This document shows, in pieces, positions 41,408-48,418 of a DNA stretch of 48,418 nt. The DNA comes from GCA-2687515 sp002687515 (GTDB taxonomy: Bacteria; Pseudomonadota; Alphaproteobacteria; Rhodospirillales; UBA2165). The translations under genes and the position numbers were made by a program. The notes under the pieces were generated by a model. It worked only from the letters and a program-made list of their open reading frames with translations, ran no database searches and was not told the DNA's origin. The stretch covers positions 1-48,418 of the forward strand of contig JASLNU010000068.1 of the NCBI GenBank assembly GCA_030745835.1, given 5' to 3'. Positions within the stretch are counted from its first letter, which is position 1. The number at the start of each line of letters is the position of its first letter.

Positions 41408-41953
41408 TTACGCGTCGATCAACCGGGCCATCTCCGATTTGCGTTCGTCCGCGCTCAAGAAGCCCGAATACTCACGGCAATGTTTCTCGGTCTCGGCGAT
41501 GATCTCGGCGTCCGGCTTATCCAGATCGAACGACACCAGGTGCGGCTGCGGTATATACCAAGGCGTGTGCACATATATCTCGATCAGGTTTTCTTCCGGA
41601 TCGTCGAAATATATGGACCAGGCGTTGCCATGGGTGGCGCAGCGGAGGTTGGTCATTTTCTCCTCTTCCATGCGCGTATGCATGGCGCGCAGCTCGGCCA
41701 GCGAATCGACAAGGAAGGAAAATTGCTGGTTGAGGTGGAAATCAACCTTCTCGGGCCGGCCGGTCACCAGCACGAACTGGTGATGCTCATCGGGATCGTT
41801 GGACATGAAGACCATATCCACCGGCGCCGAGACGGCCTTACCCCGGTCGGTCACCACCAATCCCAACACCCGCGTATAGAAATCCAGCATCCTGTCCAAA
41901 TCGCGGACAAACAGCGCGCAGTGGGTAAATTTCGGTTTGATTTTTGTACTCAT
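41408..41953 (-). CDS. VOC-family protein (glyoxalase/extradiol dioxygenase fold)
   Basis: 181 aa. Two beta-alpha-beta-beta-beta modules: KFTHCALFVRDLDRMLDFYTRVLGL with metal His11, and a second module ending GNAWSIYFDDPEENLIEIYVHT with the metal Glu. HHQFVLVTG lies between. May be an isomerase, lyase or dioxygenase; the C-terminal tail (about residues 140-181) is an extra segment. It follows a TRAP operon on the same strand with 158 bases between, so may act on the imported substrate. Confidence 0.8.
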   Translation of the reverse strand: MSTKIKPKFTHCALFVRDLDRMLDFYTRVLGLVVTDRGKAVSAPVDMVFMSNDPDEHHQFVLVTGRPEKVDFHLNQQFSFLVDSLAELRAMHTRMEEEKMTNLRCATHGNAWSIYFDDPEENLIEIYVHTPWYIPQPHLVSFDLDKPDAEIIAETEKHCREYSGFLSADERKSEMARLIDA

Positions 41954-42072
41954 GTCGGCATTCTCCCATCAAATGTGACCTTCACGACAGATTCAAAAGG
42001 CTCCTTGCGATGAGCTTACCTAACGCGGCATCCTTCCCGCCCAATTGATTCCACCCGGTTGGCAAGGATAAC

Positions 42073-42097
42073 CGGCGGCGTCCTTGGGGCGCCGCCG
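42073..42097 (-). terminator. GC stem-loop downstream of the second TRAP operon
   Basis: CGGCGGCG (42073-42080) and CGCCGCCG (42090-42097) form an 8-bp stem with a 9-nt loop, just past the binding-protein stop. The following T-run on the minus strand is poor (GTTATCCTT), so it is a weak terminator or an mRNA-stabilising hairpin. Confidence 0.5.
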
Positions 42098-42111
42098 ATT
42101 GCCTTAACGGC

Positions 42112-43251
42112 TCAGTATTTGACCTTGCTGAAGACGTGATCCCAGAGCGCCTGGGCCAACTTCTTCTTGTCGGTGCCGATTTCCTTGGACATCTTGCCCC
42201 ACTTCTTGAGGTTGGCCAGGTGCACGTTGACGATGCGCTCGGCCGTCTCTTTCTTGATGCCGCGCTTGACGGCACCCGCGATCACGGCGGCCTTTTCACC
42301 CTTCTGGAAGTCCTTCCAGGCCGACTTCATCGCCGCGTCGCCCGGCCAGCGGGTGATTTTCTTCTTCTTCATCAAGGGCCCGACGACCTTTTCCGGCAGG
42401 TTATAGGTGTTGTCGATGGTGGCGCTGGCGAGGGACTTGGAGATGGCCTCGATGAAGATGCCCTTCTCCTTGCGCGTCAACCCGTTCCAGAAATCCAGGT
42501 TGAAGACGTAAGAGGCGACGCCGTGATAGGCGCCCTGGGGCATGGTGATCACCTGTTTGACGCCGTCGGCCAGGCTGAAGCCCTTGAGCCAACTCATGAT
42601 GGCGATGGCGCAGTCCACCTGGCCGCGCTGCAGGCCGGTGACGATGTCCGGCGGCGGCATGCCGCCGACGGCCACGCCGCCCATGAACTTCACCCAGCGG
42701 CCCGAGGCGGCGCCCGCGACGCGCACCTTGTAACCCTTGAGATCGGAAAATTTCTTGACCGGCTTGGCGCATTGCAGCCAGTAGGGCATCGATCCCATGC
42801 CGCCGAGATGGATGGCGTTCATCTTGGCATAGTCCTCGATGCATTCGGGGCATCCGAGCAGCATGGTCTCGACCACGGCGCCGGCGACCTGGTTGCCGCC
42901 CTCGGCGAAGGACAGGAGGTCGGGGATCAGGTTCACGTGGGGCAGCGAACTGACCACGAAGGCGGGCACCACAAAGCCCGCTTCGACGATACGGTCACGG
43001 ATGCCGGGCAGCGTGTTGCGCGGGCCCACCAGGCTGCCGCCGGCGAAGAGGCGGAACTGGATCTTGCCGTTGGTCTTCTCCTTGACCTCCTTGAAGAACG
43101 GCTTGATGGCCAGGTTCGGCGTGTTCGCCTTGGGCGGCGAAAACGAGCCGTACTTGTAGGTTTTGGCCGCCGACGGCCCAGCGCCGGCCGCCAACAGGGC
43201 GAGAGCGGCAATTGCCGTCAGGCCATGCAGACACATTTGGTTGAGCTTCAT
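42112..43251 (-). CDS. TRAP transporter solute-binding protein (DctP family)
   Basis: 379 aa from ATG 43251, with a G-rich ribosome-binding site. Signal peptide residues 1-29 (ending AGPSAAK). GYKVRVAGAASGRWVKFMGG with the conserved Arg, GGMPPPDIVTGLQRGQVDCAI and LPHVNLIPDLLSFAEGG fit the DctP family, but the sequence differs clearly from the other binding protein in this window, so the ligand should differ. It is the last gene of a Q-M-P operon. Confidence 0.88.
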   Translation of the reverse strand: MKLNQMCLHGLTAIAALALLAAGAGPSAAKTYKYGSFSPPKANTPNLAIKPFFKEVKEKTNGKIQFRLFAGGSLVGPRNTLPGIRDRIVEAGFVVPAFVVSSLPHVNLIPDLLSFAEGGNQVAGAVVETMLLGCPECIEDYAKMNAIHLGGMGSMPYWLQCAKPVKKFSDLKGYKVRVAGAASGRWVKFMGGVAVGGMPPPDIVTGLQRGQVDCAIAIMSWLKGFSLADGVKQVITMPQGAYHGVASYVFNLDFWNGLTRKEKGIFIEAISKSLASATIDNTYNLPEKVVGPLMKKKKITRWPGDAAMKSAWKDFQKGEKAAVIAGAVKRGIKKETAERIVNVHLANLKKWGKMSKEIGTDKKKLAQALWDHVFSKVKY

Positions 43252-43326
43252 ATCAAGATTCCCCCCCTTTATCAATGAAAGCAGTCGATTAAGTATTGAA
43301 AGCTTACTCCCGAACCACCATTGGGA

Positions 43327-44634
43327 TCAATCCATAAGGCTGGGCAGAAACAGGCTGATCTCGGGAAATGCGATCAGCAGTGTCATCACCACCACCTCGG
43401 TCGCCAGGAACCACAGGACTCCCTTGAAGATGGTCTCCAGCCGGATGTCGCTGCCGACCACCGTCTTGACCGCATAGACGTTGAGGCCCACAGGCGGCGT
43501 CATCAGGCCGATTTCCACATATTTGGTCACCAGGATGCCGAACCAGATGAGATCCAGGTTCAACTCCTCGAAGAGCGGCAGCAGAACCGGCAGGGTCAGC
43601 AAAAGCAGACCCAAAGGATCGAGAAACATGCCGAGCACCAGGAAGATGATCGAGGCGCCGATGACCAGCAAAAGAGGGTCAAGCGCCCAATCGACCATCG
43701 CCTCGGCGAGGAAGGCGGGCAGACCGCTTAAGGCCATGAATTTGGTCAGCAGGATCGCCCCCACCGCGACGAAGAAGATGGTCGCCGTGCTTTCGATGGC
43801 CTCTTCCACACTGGTCTTGAAGATGCGCCAGGTCATCCGGCGCTGTAACAGGGCGATCACCAAGGCGATGAAGGCGCCGAGGGCGCCGGCCTCGGTGGGC
43901 GAGGCAACTCCCGTATAGATGCCGCCCATGACCCCGAGGATGAGGACCGGAAGCGGCCAGATGTCGCGCAACGCGGCGATCTTCTCGGCGCGCGTCACCT
44001 CCTCGGTGAACGGCGGCGCCAGATCGGGGTTGAGTTTGCAGCGGGTGACGATCATCACCGTGTAGAGCGCCGCCGTTAAGAGGCCGGGCAGGATGCCGGC
44101 GACGAACAGGCGGGCAATCGATTGCTCGGCGAAAATGCCGTAGATGACCATAAGGATGCTGGGCGGGATCAGGATCCCCAAGGTGCCGCTGCACGCGCAG
44201 ACACCGGTCGCCAAGCCGGGGTCGTATTTGTAACGTTGCATCTCCGGGATGGCGATACGGCCCATGGCGACGGTGGTCGCGAGGCTGGATCCCGAGGCCG
44301 CCGCGAAGCCGGCGCAGGCGAAATTGGTGGCCACCGCCAGGCCGCCGGGCAGGAAGCCCAGCCACAGACGGGCCGCATGGTAAAGCGAGTTGGTCATGCC
44401 CGAATAAAAGGCGATGGTGCCCATCAGTAAAAACATCGGGATCGCCGACAGGCTCCAATGGGCCGCGAAGTCGAAGGGCATGGTGCCGATCATGCCCCAG
44501 GCGGCCGTCCAACCGACAATCTCGGCGACCCCGAAGATGGCCACCGAGCCCAGCGCCAGACCGATCGGCACGCGCGCCGCGATCATCGCCAGAATGACGG
44601 CGATGCCGATGACCCCTATCCAGATCGGATCCAA
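43327..44634 (-). CDS. TRAP transporter large permease (DctM family)
   Basis: 435 aa from TTG 44634 with a GGGGGGAAGCG site. Many membrane helices; ASGSSLATTVAMGRIAIPEM, IPPSILMVIYGIFAEQSIARLFVAGILPG, ASPTEAGALGAF and TPPVGLNVYAVK are DctM motifs. It completes an importer with the adjoining DctQ and DctP genes. Confidence 0.93.
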   Translation of the reverse strand: MDPIWIGVIGIAVILAMIAARVPIGLALGSVAIFGVAEIVGWTAAWGMIGTMPFDFAAHWSLSAIPMFLLMGTIAFYSGMTNSLYHAARLWLGFLPGGLAVATNFACAGFAAASGSSLATTVAMGRIAIPEMQRYKYDPGLATGVCACSGTLGILIPPSILMVIYGIFAEQSIARLFVAGILPGLLTAALYTVMIVTRCKLNPDLAPPFTEEVTRAEKIAALRDIWPLPVLILGVMGGIYTGVASPTEAGALGAFIALVIALLQRRMTWRIFKTSVEEAIESTATIFFVAVGAILLTKFMALSGLPAFLAEAMVDWALDPLLLVIGASIIFLVLGMFLDPLGLLLLTLPVLLPLFEELNLDLIWFGILVTKYVEIGLMTPPVGLNVYAVKTVVGSDIRLETIFKGVLWFLATEVVVMTLLIAFPEISLFLPSLMD

Positions 44635-44658
44635 ATCGCTTCCCCCCGTTTCCCGGCC

Positions 44659-45222
44659 TCAGCCAGCCGCCCCGTCCGGTTTGTCACGCAACGCCTGGCG
44701 CAAACCGCGAACCGCCTGATAAAGGGCCATCAGCCCCATGATCCCGAAGCCGACCGGCAGGAACCAGCGCACCGGCCAGATGACGATCAAGACGCCGGTG
44801 GCCTCCAGATATTCCAGCTCGACCGTCTTGCGGAATCCCTCCACCGAGGTGTGCCAGACGAACGCCGCCGCGTAGACGGCGAGGAATATGCCGATTGCGC
44901 CGTCGAGAAAAAGGCGCGCCCGCCACGCCATGTTCTGGGTGAAGATTTCCGCCACGATGTGGCTGCCCTTGCGCTGAACATAGGCCAGCGGCAAAAAAAT
45001 CAGTCCGACCATGTAGTAGTTGGAGACCACCTCCAGGGTGCCAATGAGAGGGAAATTGAACAGCCATTTGGACAGCACGTCGGCGACCACATGAAACATC
45101 ATGGCGACCATGAAAAACGACGCCAGCGCCATCACGCCGGTCGTCGCGCCGCCAAACGCGGTATCCAGACCGTCCGCTGGTACGGTCCCGGACGCCTCCC
45201 CATTTGGATGATGTTCCCCCAA
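44659..45222 (-). CDS. TRAP transporter small permease (DctQ family)
   Basis: 187 aa from TTG 45222, preceded by GGAGG. Four membrane helices. YVQRKGSHIVAEIFTQ is the DctQ-type motif. Gene order Q-M-P is inverted relative to the P-Q-M operon at 21.8 kb, so the two importers are not recent copies. Confidence 0.88.
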   Translation of the reverse strand: MGEHHPNGEASGTVPADGLDTAFGGATTGVMALASFFMVAMMFHVVADVLSKWLFNFPLIGTLEVVSNYYMVGLIFLPLAYVQRKGSHIVAEIFTQNMAWRARLFLDGAIGIFLAVYAAAFVWHTSVEGFRKTVELEYLEATGVLIVIWPVRWFLPVGFGIMGLMALYQAVRGLRQALRDKPDGAAG

Positions 45223-45377
45223 CTTGCCTCCAGTTTCCCGATCTCGAAGCGACGGCGATAATTACCTAGGCGGGTTGGGAAGTCCAGGCCATTTCCCGGC
45301 GGCGCCCGGTTTTGACCTATCCGCCGAAATACGCACCGTCAAATTCGAGCTGATCGGCGAGCCGGTAAATCCTTGAT

Positions 45378-45494
45378 CCGGAACGTCCCGCGATATGCCG
45401 GTAAATCCTGGCTCCGACGGTGATTTGCTGGTCACTCAAAAGAAAATAGGGATAGGCCGGAACCGGCACTATCCCCTGTTCTGATTGGCTCCGA
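45378..45494. repeat. Diverged copy of the tRNA-Asn 3' flank (copy A, att-like)
   Basis: This stretch aligns along its length with 48217-48335, sharing CCGGAAC.TCCCGC.ATAT, GGTAAATCC, TTGGTCACTC-like, AGGGATAGGCC and TCTGATTGGCTCCG blocks. The last bases equal the 3' end of tRNA-Asn (CCA, discriminator and first acceptor pairs). It has no gene. It looks like the far end of an element integrated at the tRNA. The rest of 45223-45657 holds only the ribosome-binding site of the next gene. Confidence 0.65.
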
Positions 45495-45657
45495 ACCACG
45501 AAGCGGAGCGCCAGATCATTGAATACGGCGACATGGTTGAAGTTGACCCGCTGTTCCGAATGTTGTCAGGTCGAAATCATTTGGGATAGTCTTTTTGCTG
45601 ACGGCGGCGCTCGCGCAGGTTTGGCCGGGCTTCGCCAAACGCTCAAAGGAGGGATAG

Positions 45658-45900
45658 ATGAAAGCGTTGCCTCAAATCTTGTTTTGGTTGGGTATTATTT
45701 CCGTGCCAGGCGCATGGCTGCTCTGGTACTTCGGGCCGGACATCGAAATCATGCGGCCGGTCCTTGGCGGCATCCAAGACCCCATAATGAAGGCGGCTCT
45801 TCAGGAGGCTCATGCCGAACGTTGGGGTATATGGGTCGGCATCTGGCCGGTAACCCTGATGGTCTTGAGCATGATTGTCGAGAAGAAGGTGCAAGACTAG
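45658..45900 (+). CDS. Small membrane protein
   Basis: 80 aa with two hydrophobic segments (about residues 5-25 and 58-72). A strong AAAGGAGGG site precedes the ATG. No family recognised. Its last 40 or so bases plus a few beyond the stop recur at 47549-47595, so the gene tail was duplicated. Confidence 0.7.
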   Translation: MKALPQILFWLGIISVPGAWLLWYFGPDIEIMRPVLGGIQDPIMKAALQEAHAERWGIWVGIWPVTLMVLSMIVEKKVQD

Positions 45901-45906
45901 GCCCGC
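45860..45906 (+). repeat. 47-bp direct repeat, copy 1 (gene tail)
   Basis: Starts TGGTCTTGAGCATGATTGTC and ends AAGACTAGGCCCGC; identical to 47549-47595 except one base. This copy is the genuine 3' end of the 80-aa gene. Confidence 0.8.
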
Positions 45907-46112
45907 GCTACGTCGGACGGAATTGTGATTTCATGGTCTCGGGTTGCCTGACGACTATCGGATCAAATATCCGCCCGGCGTTTGACGTAGATATCCACGG
46001 CCCTCGGACAGGTCGGCGCCCGCTACCGCCTGCTGGCCATCTGCGGCGAATGCGCTGATACCGCCGGGCTTGATGTTGACGGCCTAATAGCCGCGCCGTT
46101 CGGTTGGCTCTT

Positions 46113-46325
46113 TTATTGGGGGTAAATGCGTTCGGAAAGACTGCTTCCGTCTATTTCCGCGTCGGTCAACAGTTTGATTAGTTCACTGATATTTGCGAGG
46201 GTCTCGGCACTCTCGGCGTAAAGATCTGCGGACCTGGCTTCATCAATTCTATTAGCCTTGATCAGTAGGGATTCAGCCCACCGTATTTGAAGGCTGGCGT
46301 AAACCACCCAATCGACTGGCAGCAT
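46113..46325 (-). CDS. Small hypothetical protein, helical
   Basis: 70 aa from ATG 46325, with AGGAAGGA spaced about seven bases. It is alpha-helical with acidic patches (ANRIDEARSADLYAESAETL, ISELIKLLTDAEIDGSS). No membrane segment or known family. Flanked by repeat-rich DNA near the tRNA. Confidence 0.55.
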   Translation of the reverse strand: MLPVDWVVYASLQIRWAESLLIKANRIDEARSADLYAESAETLANISELIKLLTDAEIDGSSLSERIYPQ

Positions 46326-46331
46326 ATTCAC

Positions 46332-46658
46332 GTCCTTCCTGGCATCTGCCGGTACCGTTTATGTTTTACGACTTGGTGTTCCGGCTAGTCAGCAGATTAG
46401 GGATAGGCTGTTAAGATTCGCTGAATCGCGGTCGGCAAGACCTTGGACATCGCATGTCCGAGGTATTTACTACCGCGCCATGTCCGCCTCTGCGGCGCGC
46501 ATCCGGTGCCGGCCATAAAGCGGCGGCTCAAGTGCAGGCGGTGGGGTTCGTGTGCGGTGCAGTTGGCGCTGCCTGAGATATCTTAATAAGTAGTTTTTGA
46601 GAAACTTGTTTGATAATATTCTCGCAAATGCGTTGGCACCAATTAACGGGGAACTGAG
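46332..46658. other. Gene-free stretch before the universal stress protein
   Basis: No gene, palindrome or repeat convincing enough to name. An AT-rich segment near 46580-46625 (TTAATAAG, TTTGATAATATT) is the likely promoter region for the stress-protein gene, but no well-spaced -35/-10 pair was found. Confidence 0.4.
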
Positions 46659-47531
46659 GTGGCCTTTAAAAGTATAATTGTTCCGTTTGACGGCAGCGCA
46701 GCCTGCCAATCGGCTCTGGTAGCGGCCTATCAAGTTGCCCAGCAGCATTCGTCGCATATAGAAGTTTTCCATGTGCAAGCGGATTCCAGGGATTCTGTGC
46801 CTCTTTTGGGAGAAGGATATTCAGGTACCTTGGTCGAGGAGATGATCGAGCTCGCCGATCAGGAAACCGAGAAACGAACTTCAGCGGCCCACAAGTTCTA
46901 TGAGGAATTTTGCGCGGCGAATAACGTTTCCGTGGTGGAGAACGGTCCGGCACCCGAGGGCGTGTCGGTATGGTGGCGCCAAGAAGTGGGCCGCGAAGAC
47001 CAGGCGGTCGCGCTTCATGGTCGGCGTACCGATCTCATTGTCGTCGGTAGGCCGCAGGGGGACTTGAATCGAGCCGCTTTGATGACCTTGCACGCGGCGA
47101 TATTCGAAACCGCCAAACCGGTGCTGATGGCGCCGGCGGCTGGCCCTAACTCGTTTGGCCATCGGATTGCGATCGCATGGAATGGCAGCAAGCATGCCGC
47201 ACGCGCCGTTTCCAGCTCCATGCCGTTCTTAACCAAGGCCGACGAAGTCCTCATAGCGGCGATGGAAACCGAAAAGTCGGTGAGGCGTTTTCGGGGCCGT
47301 GAGTTAGGGGAATACCTTGCTTGGCACGGCGGCGTTGAAGTACGAGGTGTTGAGGTTCTCCAAGGAAACCAACAGGTGGGCGAGACGTTACTGAATACGT
47401 GCACTTCCGAGGGCGTCGATCTTTTGGTGATGGGCGCCTATACGCGCAGCGGTTTGATGCAAATCATACTTGGCGGAACCACGCGCTACATTATAGAGAA
47501 CACCGAAATCCCGGTATTGATGTCACATTGA
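46659..47531 (+). CDS. Universal stress protein, tandem UspA domains
   Basis: 290 aa from GTG 46659 with GGGGAA upstream. Two Usp domains: residues about 1-155 (IIVPFDGSAACQSAL, DLIVVGRPQGD) and 160-290 (RIAIAWNGSKHAARAV, DLLVMGAYTRSGLMQIILGGTTRYIIENTEIPVLMSH). The second keeps the ATP-binding G-2x-G-9x-G-S/T type motif; the first is degenerate. Such proteins respond to starvation, oxygen limitation or redox stress. Confidence 0.93.
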   Translation: MAFKSIIVPFDGSAACQSALVAAYQVAQQHSSHIEVFHVQADSRDSVPLLGEGYSGTLVEEMIELADQETEKRTSAAHKFYEEFCAANNVSVVENGPAPEGVSVWWRQEVGREDQAVALHGRRTDLIVVGRPQGDLNRAALMTLHAAIFETAKPVLMAPAAGPNSFGHRIAIAWNGSKHAARAVSSSMPFLTKADEVLIAAMETEKSVRRFRGRELGEYLAWHGGVEVRGVEVLQGNQQVGETLLNTCTSEGVDLLVMGAYTRSGLMQIILGGTTRYIIENTEIPVLMSH

Positions 47532-47544
47532 TGCAGCATCAATG
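47526..47544. repeat. 19-bp palindrome at the stress-protein stop codon
   Basis: CATTGATGC (47526-47534), a single A, then GCATCAATG (47536-47544). The stop codon (47529-47531) is inside it. There is no T-run; it may be a stabilising hairpin or protein site. Confidence 0.45.
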
Positions 47545-47548
47545 CCGC

Positions 47549-47595
47549 TGGTCTTGATCATGATTGTCGAGAAGAAGGTGCAAGACTAGGCCCGC
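47549..47595 (+). repeat. 47-bp direct repeat, copy 2 (orphan gene tail)
   Basis: Near-exact copy of 45860-45906 with one mismatch, including the last codons and stop of the 80-aa membrane-protein gene, but with no upstream gene attached. It follows the stress-protein stop, so recombination or deletion joined unrelated 3' ends. Confidence 0.8.
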
Positions 47596-47608
47596 ACTAG
47601 GCTATACG

Positions 47609-47683
47609 ATGTGGGAGCTGATCCGAAACGCTATCGATGAATCGCCGGCGCAAGAGAAGCCGGAAGACACCGCCCTACATTGA
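47609..47683 (+). pseudogene. Remnant tail of a gene related to the 48033-48200 frame
   Basis: 25 codons reading MWELIRNAIDESPAQEKPED then TALH and stop. This parallels the end of the frame at 48033-48200 (VWKRILAAVDELLSEDRPEG then AGVH). Only the C-terminal part is left. Confidence 0.4.
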
Positions 47684-47728
47684 CGCCTATTCGCGAACCC
47701 AATAGATCGCTGTTTGGATCGCTCGTGT

Positions 47729-47947
47729 TCAGGGCCTTTTGGCGAGCAGCCAGGCTAAGATACCGACGGCGATTAAGCCGGCAAGTCCCGCGTCACCGAG
47801 CTGCTTGATTACAGCCAACAGGTTTCCGGTGATTGCGCCGACAAACGGAATATCGTTACCGAAGACAATAGCTGCCACAAAAGACAACACTATGAGCAGC
47901 AGGCCCAACTCTGTGAACCCTGCAAAAAATCTTCTCACTGCGTGCAT
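47729..47947 (-). CDS. Small membrane protein
   Basis: 72 aa with two hydrophobic segments (residues about 13-29 and 53-69), a GND/GN linker and basic ends. The ATG is preceded by AAGGGGAAGCG. No family recognised; short proteins of this type are common near stress genes. Confidence 0.6.
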   Translation of the reverse strand: MHAVRRFFAGFTELGLLLIVLSFVAAIVFGNDIPFVGAITGNLLAVIKQLGDAGLAGLIAVGILAWLLAKRP

Positions 47948-48032
47948 GTCGCTTCCCCTTGATCGATATTCGCCACCCTATCGTACATTCCCGTGAAGAG
48001 ACTTAGGATAGAAACTACAATATATTGCGTTA

Positions 48033-48200
48033 GTGATCGGTATTCAACACAAAATATGGGAAAATATCCACGCGGCCATGAAAGCCGCCGGCATGCTCGA
48101 GGCCGGCGACATCGAAGGCCAGGCTGTATGGAAGCGGATACTGGCGGCGGTGGATGAGTTGCTATCAGAGGATAGGCCGGAAGGCGCCGGGGTGCATTAG
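48033..48200 (+). CDS. Small hypothetical protein next to tRNA-Asn
   Basis: 55 aa from GTG 48033 (ATG 48078 is an alternative, and the frame is open a little upstream). It reads IHAAMKAAGMLEAGDIEGQA then VWKRILAAVDELL, a short helical pattern I associate with small alphaproteobacterial accessory proteins, without a name. A related tail lies at 47609-47683. No good ribosome-binding site, so it may be a fragment. Confidence 0.45.
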   Translation: MIGIQHKIWENIHAAMKAAGMLEAGDIEGQAVWKRILAAVDELLSEDRPEGAGVH

Positions 48201-48216
48201 AGCGTTTACATCATAC

Positions 48217-48335
48217 CGGAACATCCCGCCATATCCCGGTAAATCCCGGTTCCAGTGGTCACTTATTGGTCACTCGAAAGAAACAAGGGATAGGCCAGAA
48301 CTGGCGCTATCCCTTGCTCTGATTGGCTCCGGCGG
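48217..48335. repeat. tRNA-Asn 3' flank repeat (copy B, att-like)
   Basis: Diverged partner of 45378-45494 running into the tRNA-Asn 3' end. It contains GTGGTCACTTATTGGTCACTC, a short direct repeat of GGTCACT that could be an integrase arm site. The pair bounds about 2.7 kb of small genes and repeats. Confidence 0.65.
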
Positions 48336-48398
48336 TAAGACTCGAACTTACAACCTAGCGGTTAACAGCCGCTCGCTCTACCATTGAGCTACGCCGGA
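48324..48398 (-). tRNA. tRNA-Asn(GTT)
   Basis: On the minus strand the gene begins TCCGGCGTAGCTCAATGG, has anticodon stem-loop GCGGCTGTTAACCGC with anticodon GTT, T-loop GTTCGAGTC and a 3' acceptor CGCCGGA plus discriminator G. CCA is encoded (48324-48326). Acceptor, anticodon and T arms pair well. Confidence 0.93.
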
Positions 48399-48418
48399 AT
48401 AAACTGTTGGAGGCGCGG

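Noticed and set aside
42136..43278. 380-aa plus-strand frame opposite the TRAP binding protein
   Set aside because: Antisense shadow with repetitive Gly/Asp/His composition.
45991..46125. Open frame reading GARYRLLAICGECADTAG in the tRNA-proximal region
   Set aside because: Looks protein-like but has a stop directly upstream, no start codon, and overlaps the minus-strand small gene; at most a remnant.
48217..48300. CRISPR-like short repeats (GGTCACT twice)
   Set aside because: Only two short copies and no regular spacer array; no CRISPR array or cas gene is present in the window.
48154..48387. 77-aa plus-strand frame ending in the tRNA region
   Set aside because: It is a translation through the antisense of tRNA-Asn and its flank repeat, a common misannotation.

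Overview
The window looks like a chromosomal segment of a GC-rich alphaproteobacterium, probably Rhodospirillales-like. This is inferred from the CoA-thioester catabolism, TRAP transporters, type III CoA-transferase, PaaK-like ligase, the styles of the REC and histidine-kinase proteins, and an alphaproteobacterial-type IS110 transposase. There is no rRNA gene or other taxonomic anchor. The only stable RNA gene is tRNA-Asn(GTT) at the right edge.

Layout. 1-1.4 kb: an IS110-family element. 1.5-5.6 kb: a B12-dependent acyl-CoA mutase module, with a divergent large subunit interrupted by an in-frame TAG, a small cobalamin-binding subunit, a PaaK-like CoA ligase and a DoxX-like membrane protein. 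5.6-7.1 kb: REP-like palindromes, two small genes and a MITE-like 270-bp element with 36-bp perfect terminal inverted repeats. 7.1-12 kb: metal-dependent cyclase/hydrolase, thiolase, alpha/beta hydrolase and an orphan NMT1-type ABC binding protein. 12.1-14.8 kb: a divergent pair, ALDH7-type aldehyde dehydrogenase and saccharopine dehydrogenase/lysine 6-dehydrogenase, around a symmetric AT-rich operator-like site (lysine catabolism). 15-20.3 kb: a response regulator ending in a FliM-like peptide, two radical SAM/SPASM proteins, a MaoC-like hydratase and a REC-GGDEF diguanylate cyclase. 20.4-24.8 kb: MFS carrier and a TRAP transporter (P-Q-M). 24.9-28.3 kb: sensor histidine kinase and a group A flavin monooxygenase. 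28.5-32.4 kb: a complete Fe3+-type ABC importer.

32.4-34.6 kb is a scar zone. It holds the tail of a second flavin monooxygenase, an AT-rich secreted hypothetical gene, a truncated UbiD decarboxylase start, an intact isochorismatase-type hydrolase and the tail of a ThDP-dependent enzyme. 34.6-45.2 kb, mostly minus strand: DEDDh exonuclease, a bactofilin-like beta-helix membrane protein, adenylate cyclase, RidA/CnbZ-like protein, type III CoA-transferase, GIY-YIG protein, hemerythrin, VOC protein and a second TRAP transporter. 45.3-48.4 kb is a patchwork of repeats and small genes next to tRNA-Asn: a diverged repeat of the tRNA 3' flank, a duplicated gene tail, a universal stress protein and short membrane proteins. 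It reads as an integration hot spot.

Taken together the genes describe a heterotroph importing organic acids through TRAP, ABC and MFS carriers, activating them to CoA esters (PaaK-like ligase, CaiB-like transferase) and processing them by B12 mutase, hydratase and thiolase chemistry. The most unusual items are the divergent interrupted mutase, the MITE-like element, the FliM-peptide response regulator and the tRNA-Asn repeat system. All function calls come from reading motifs; no database search was run.
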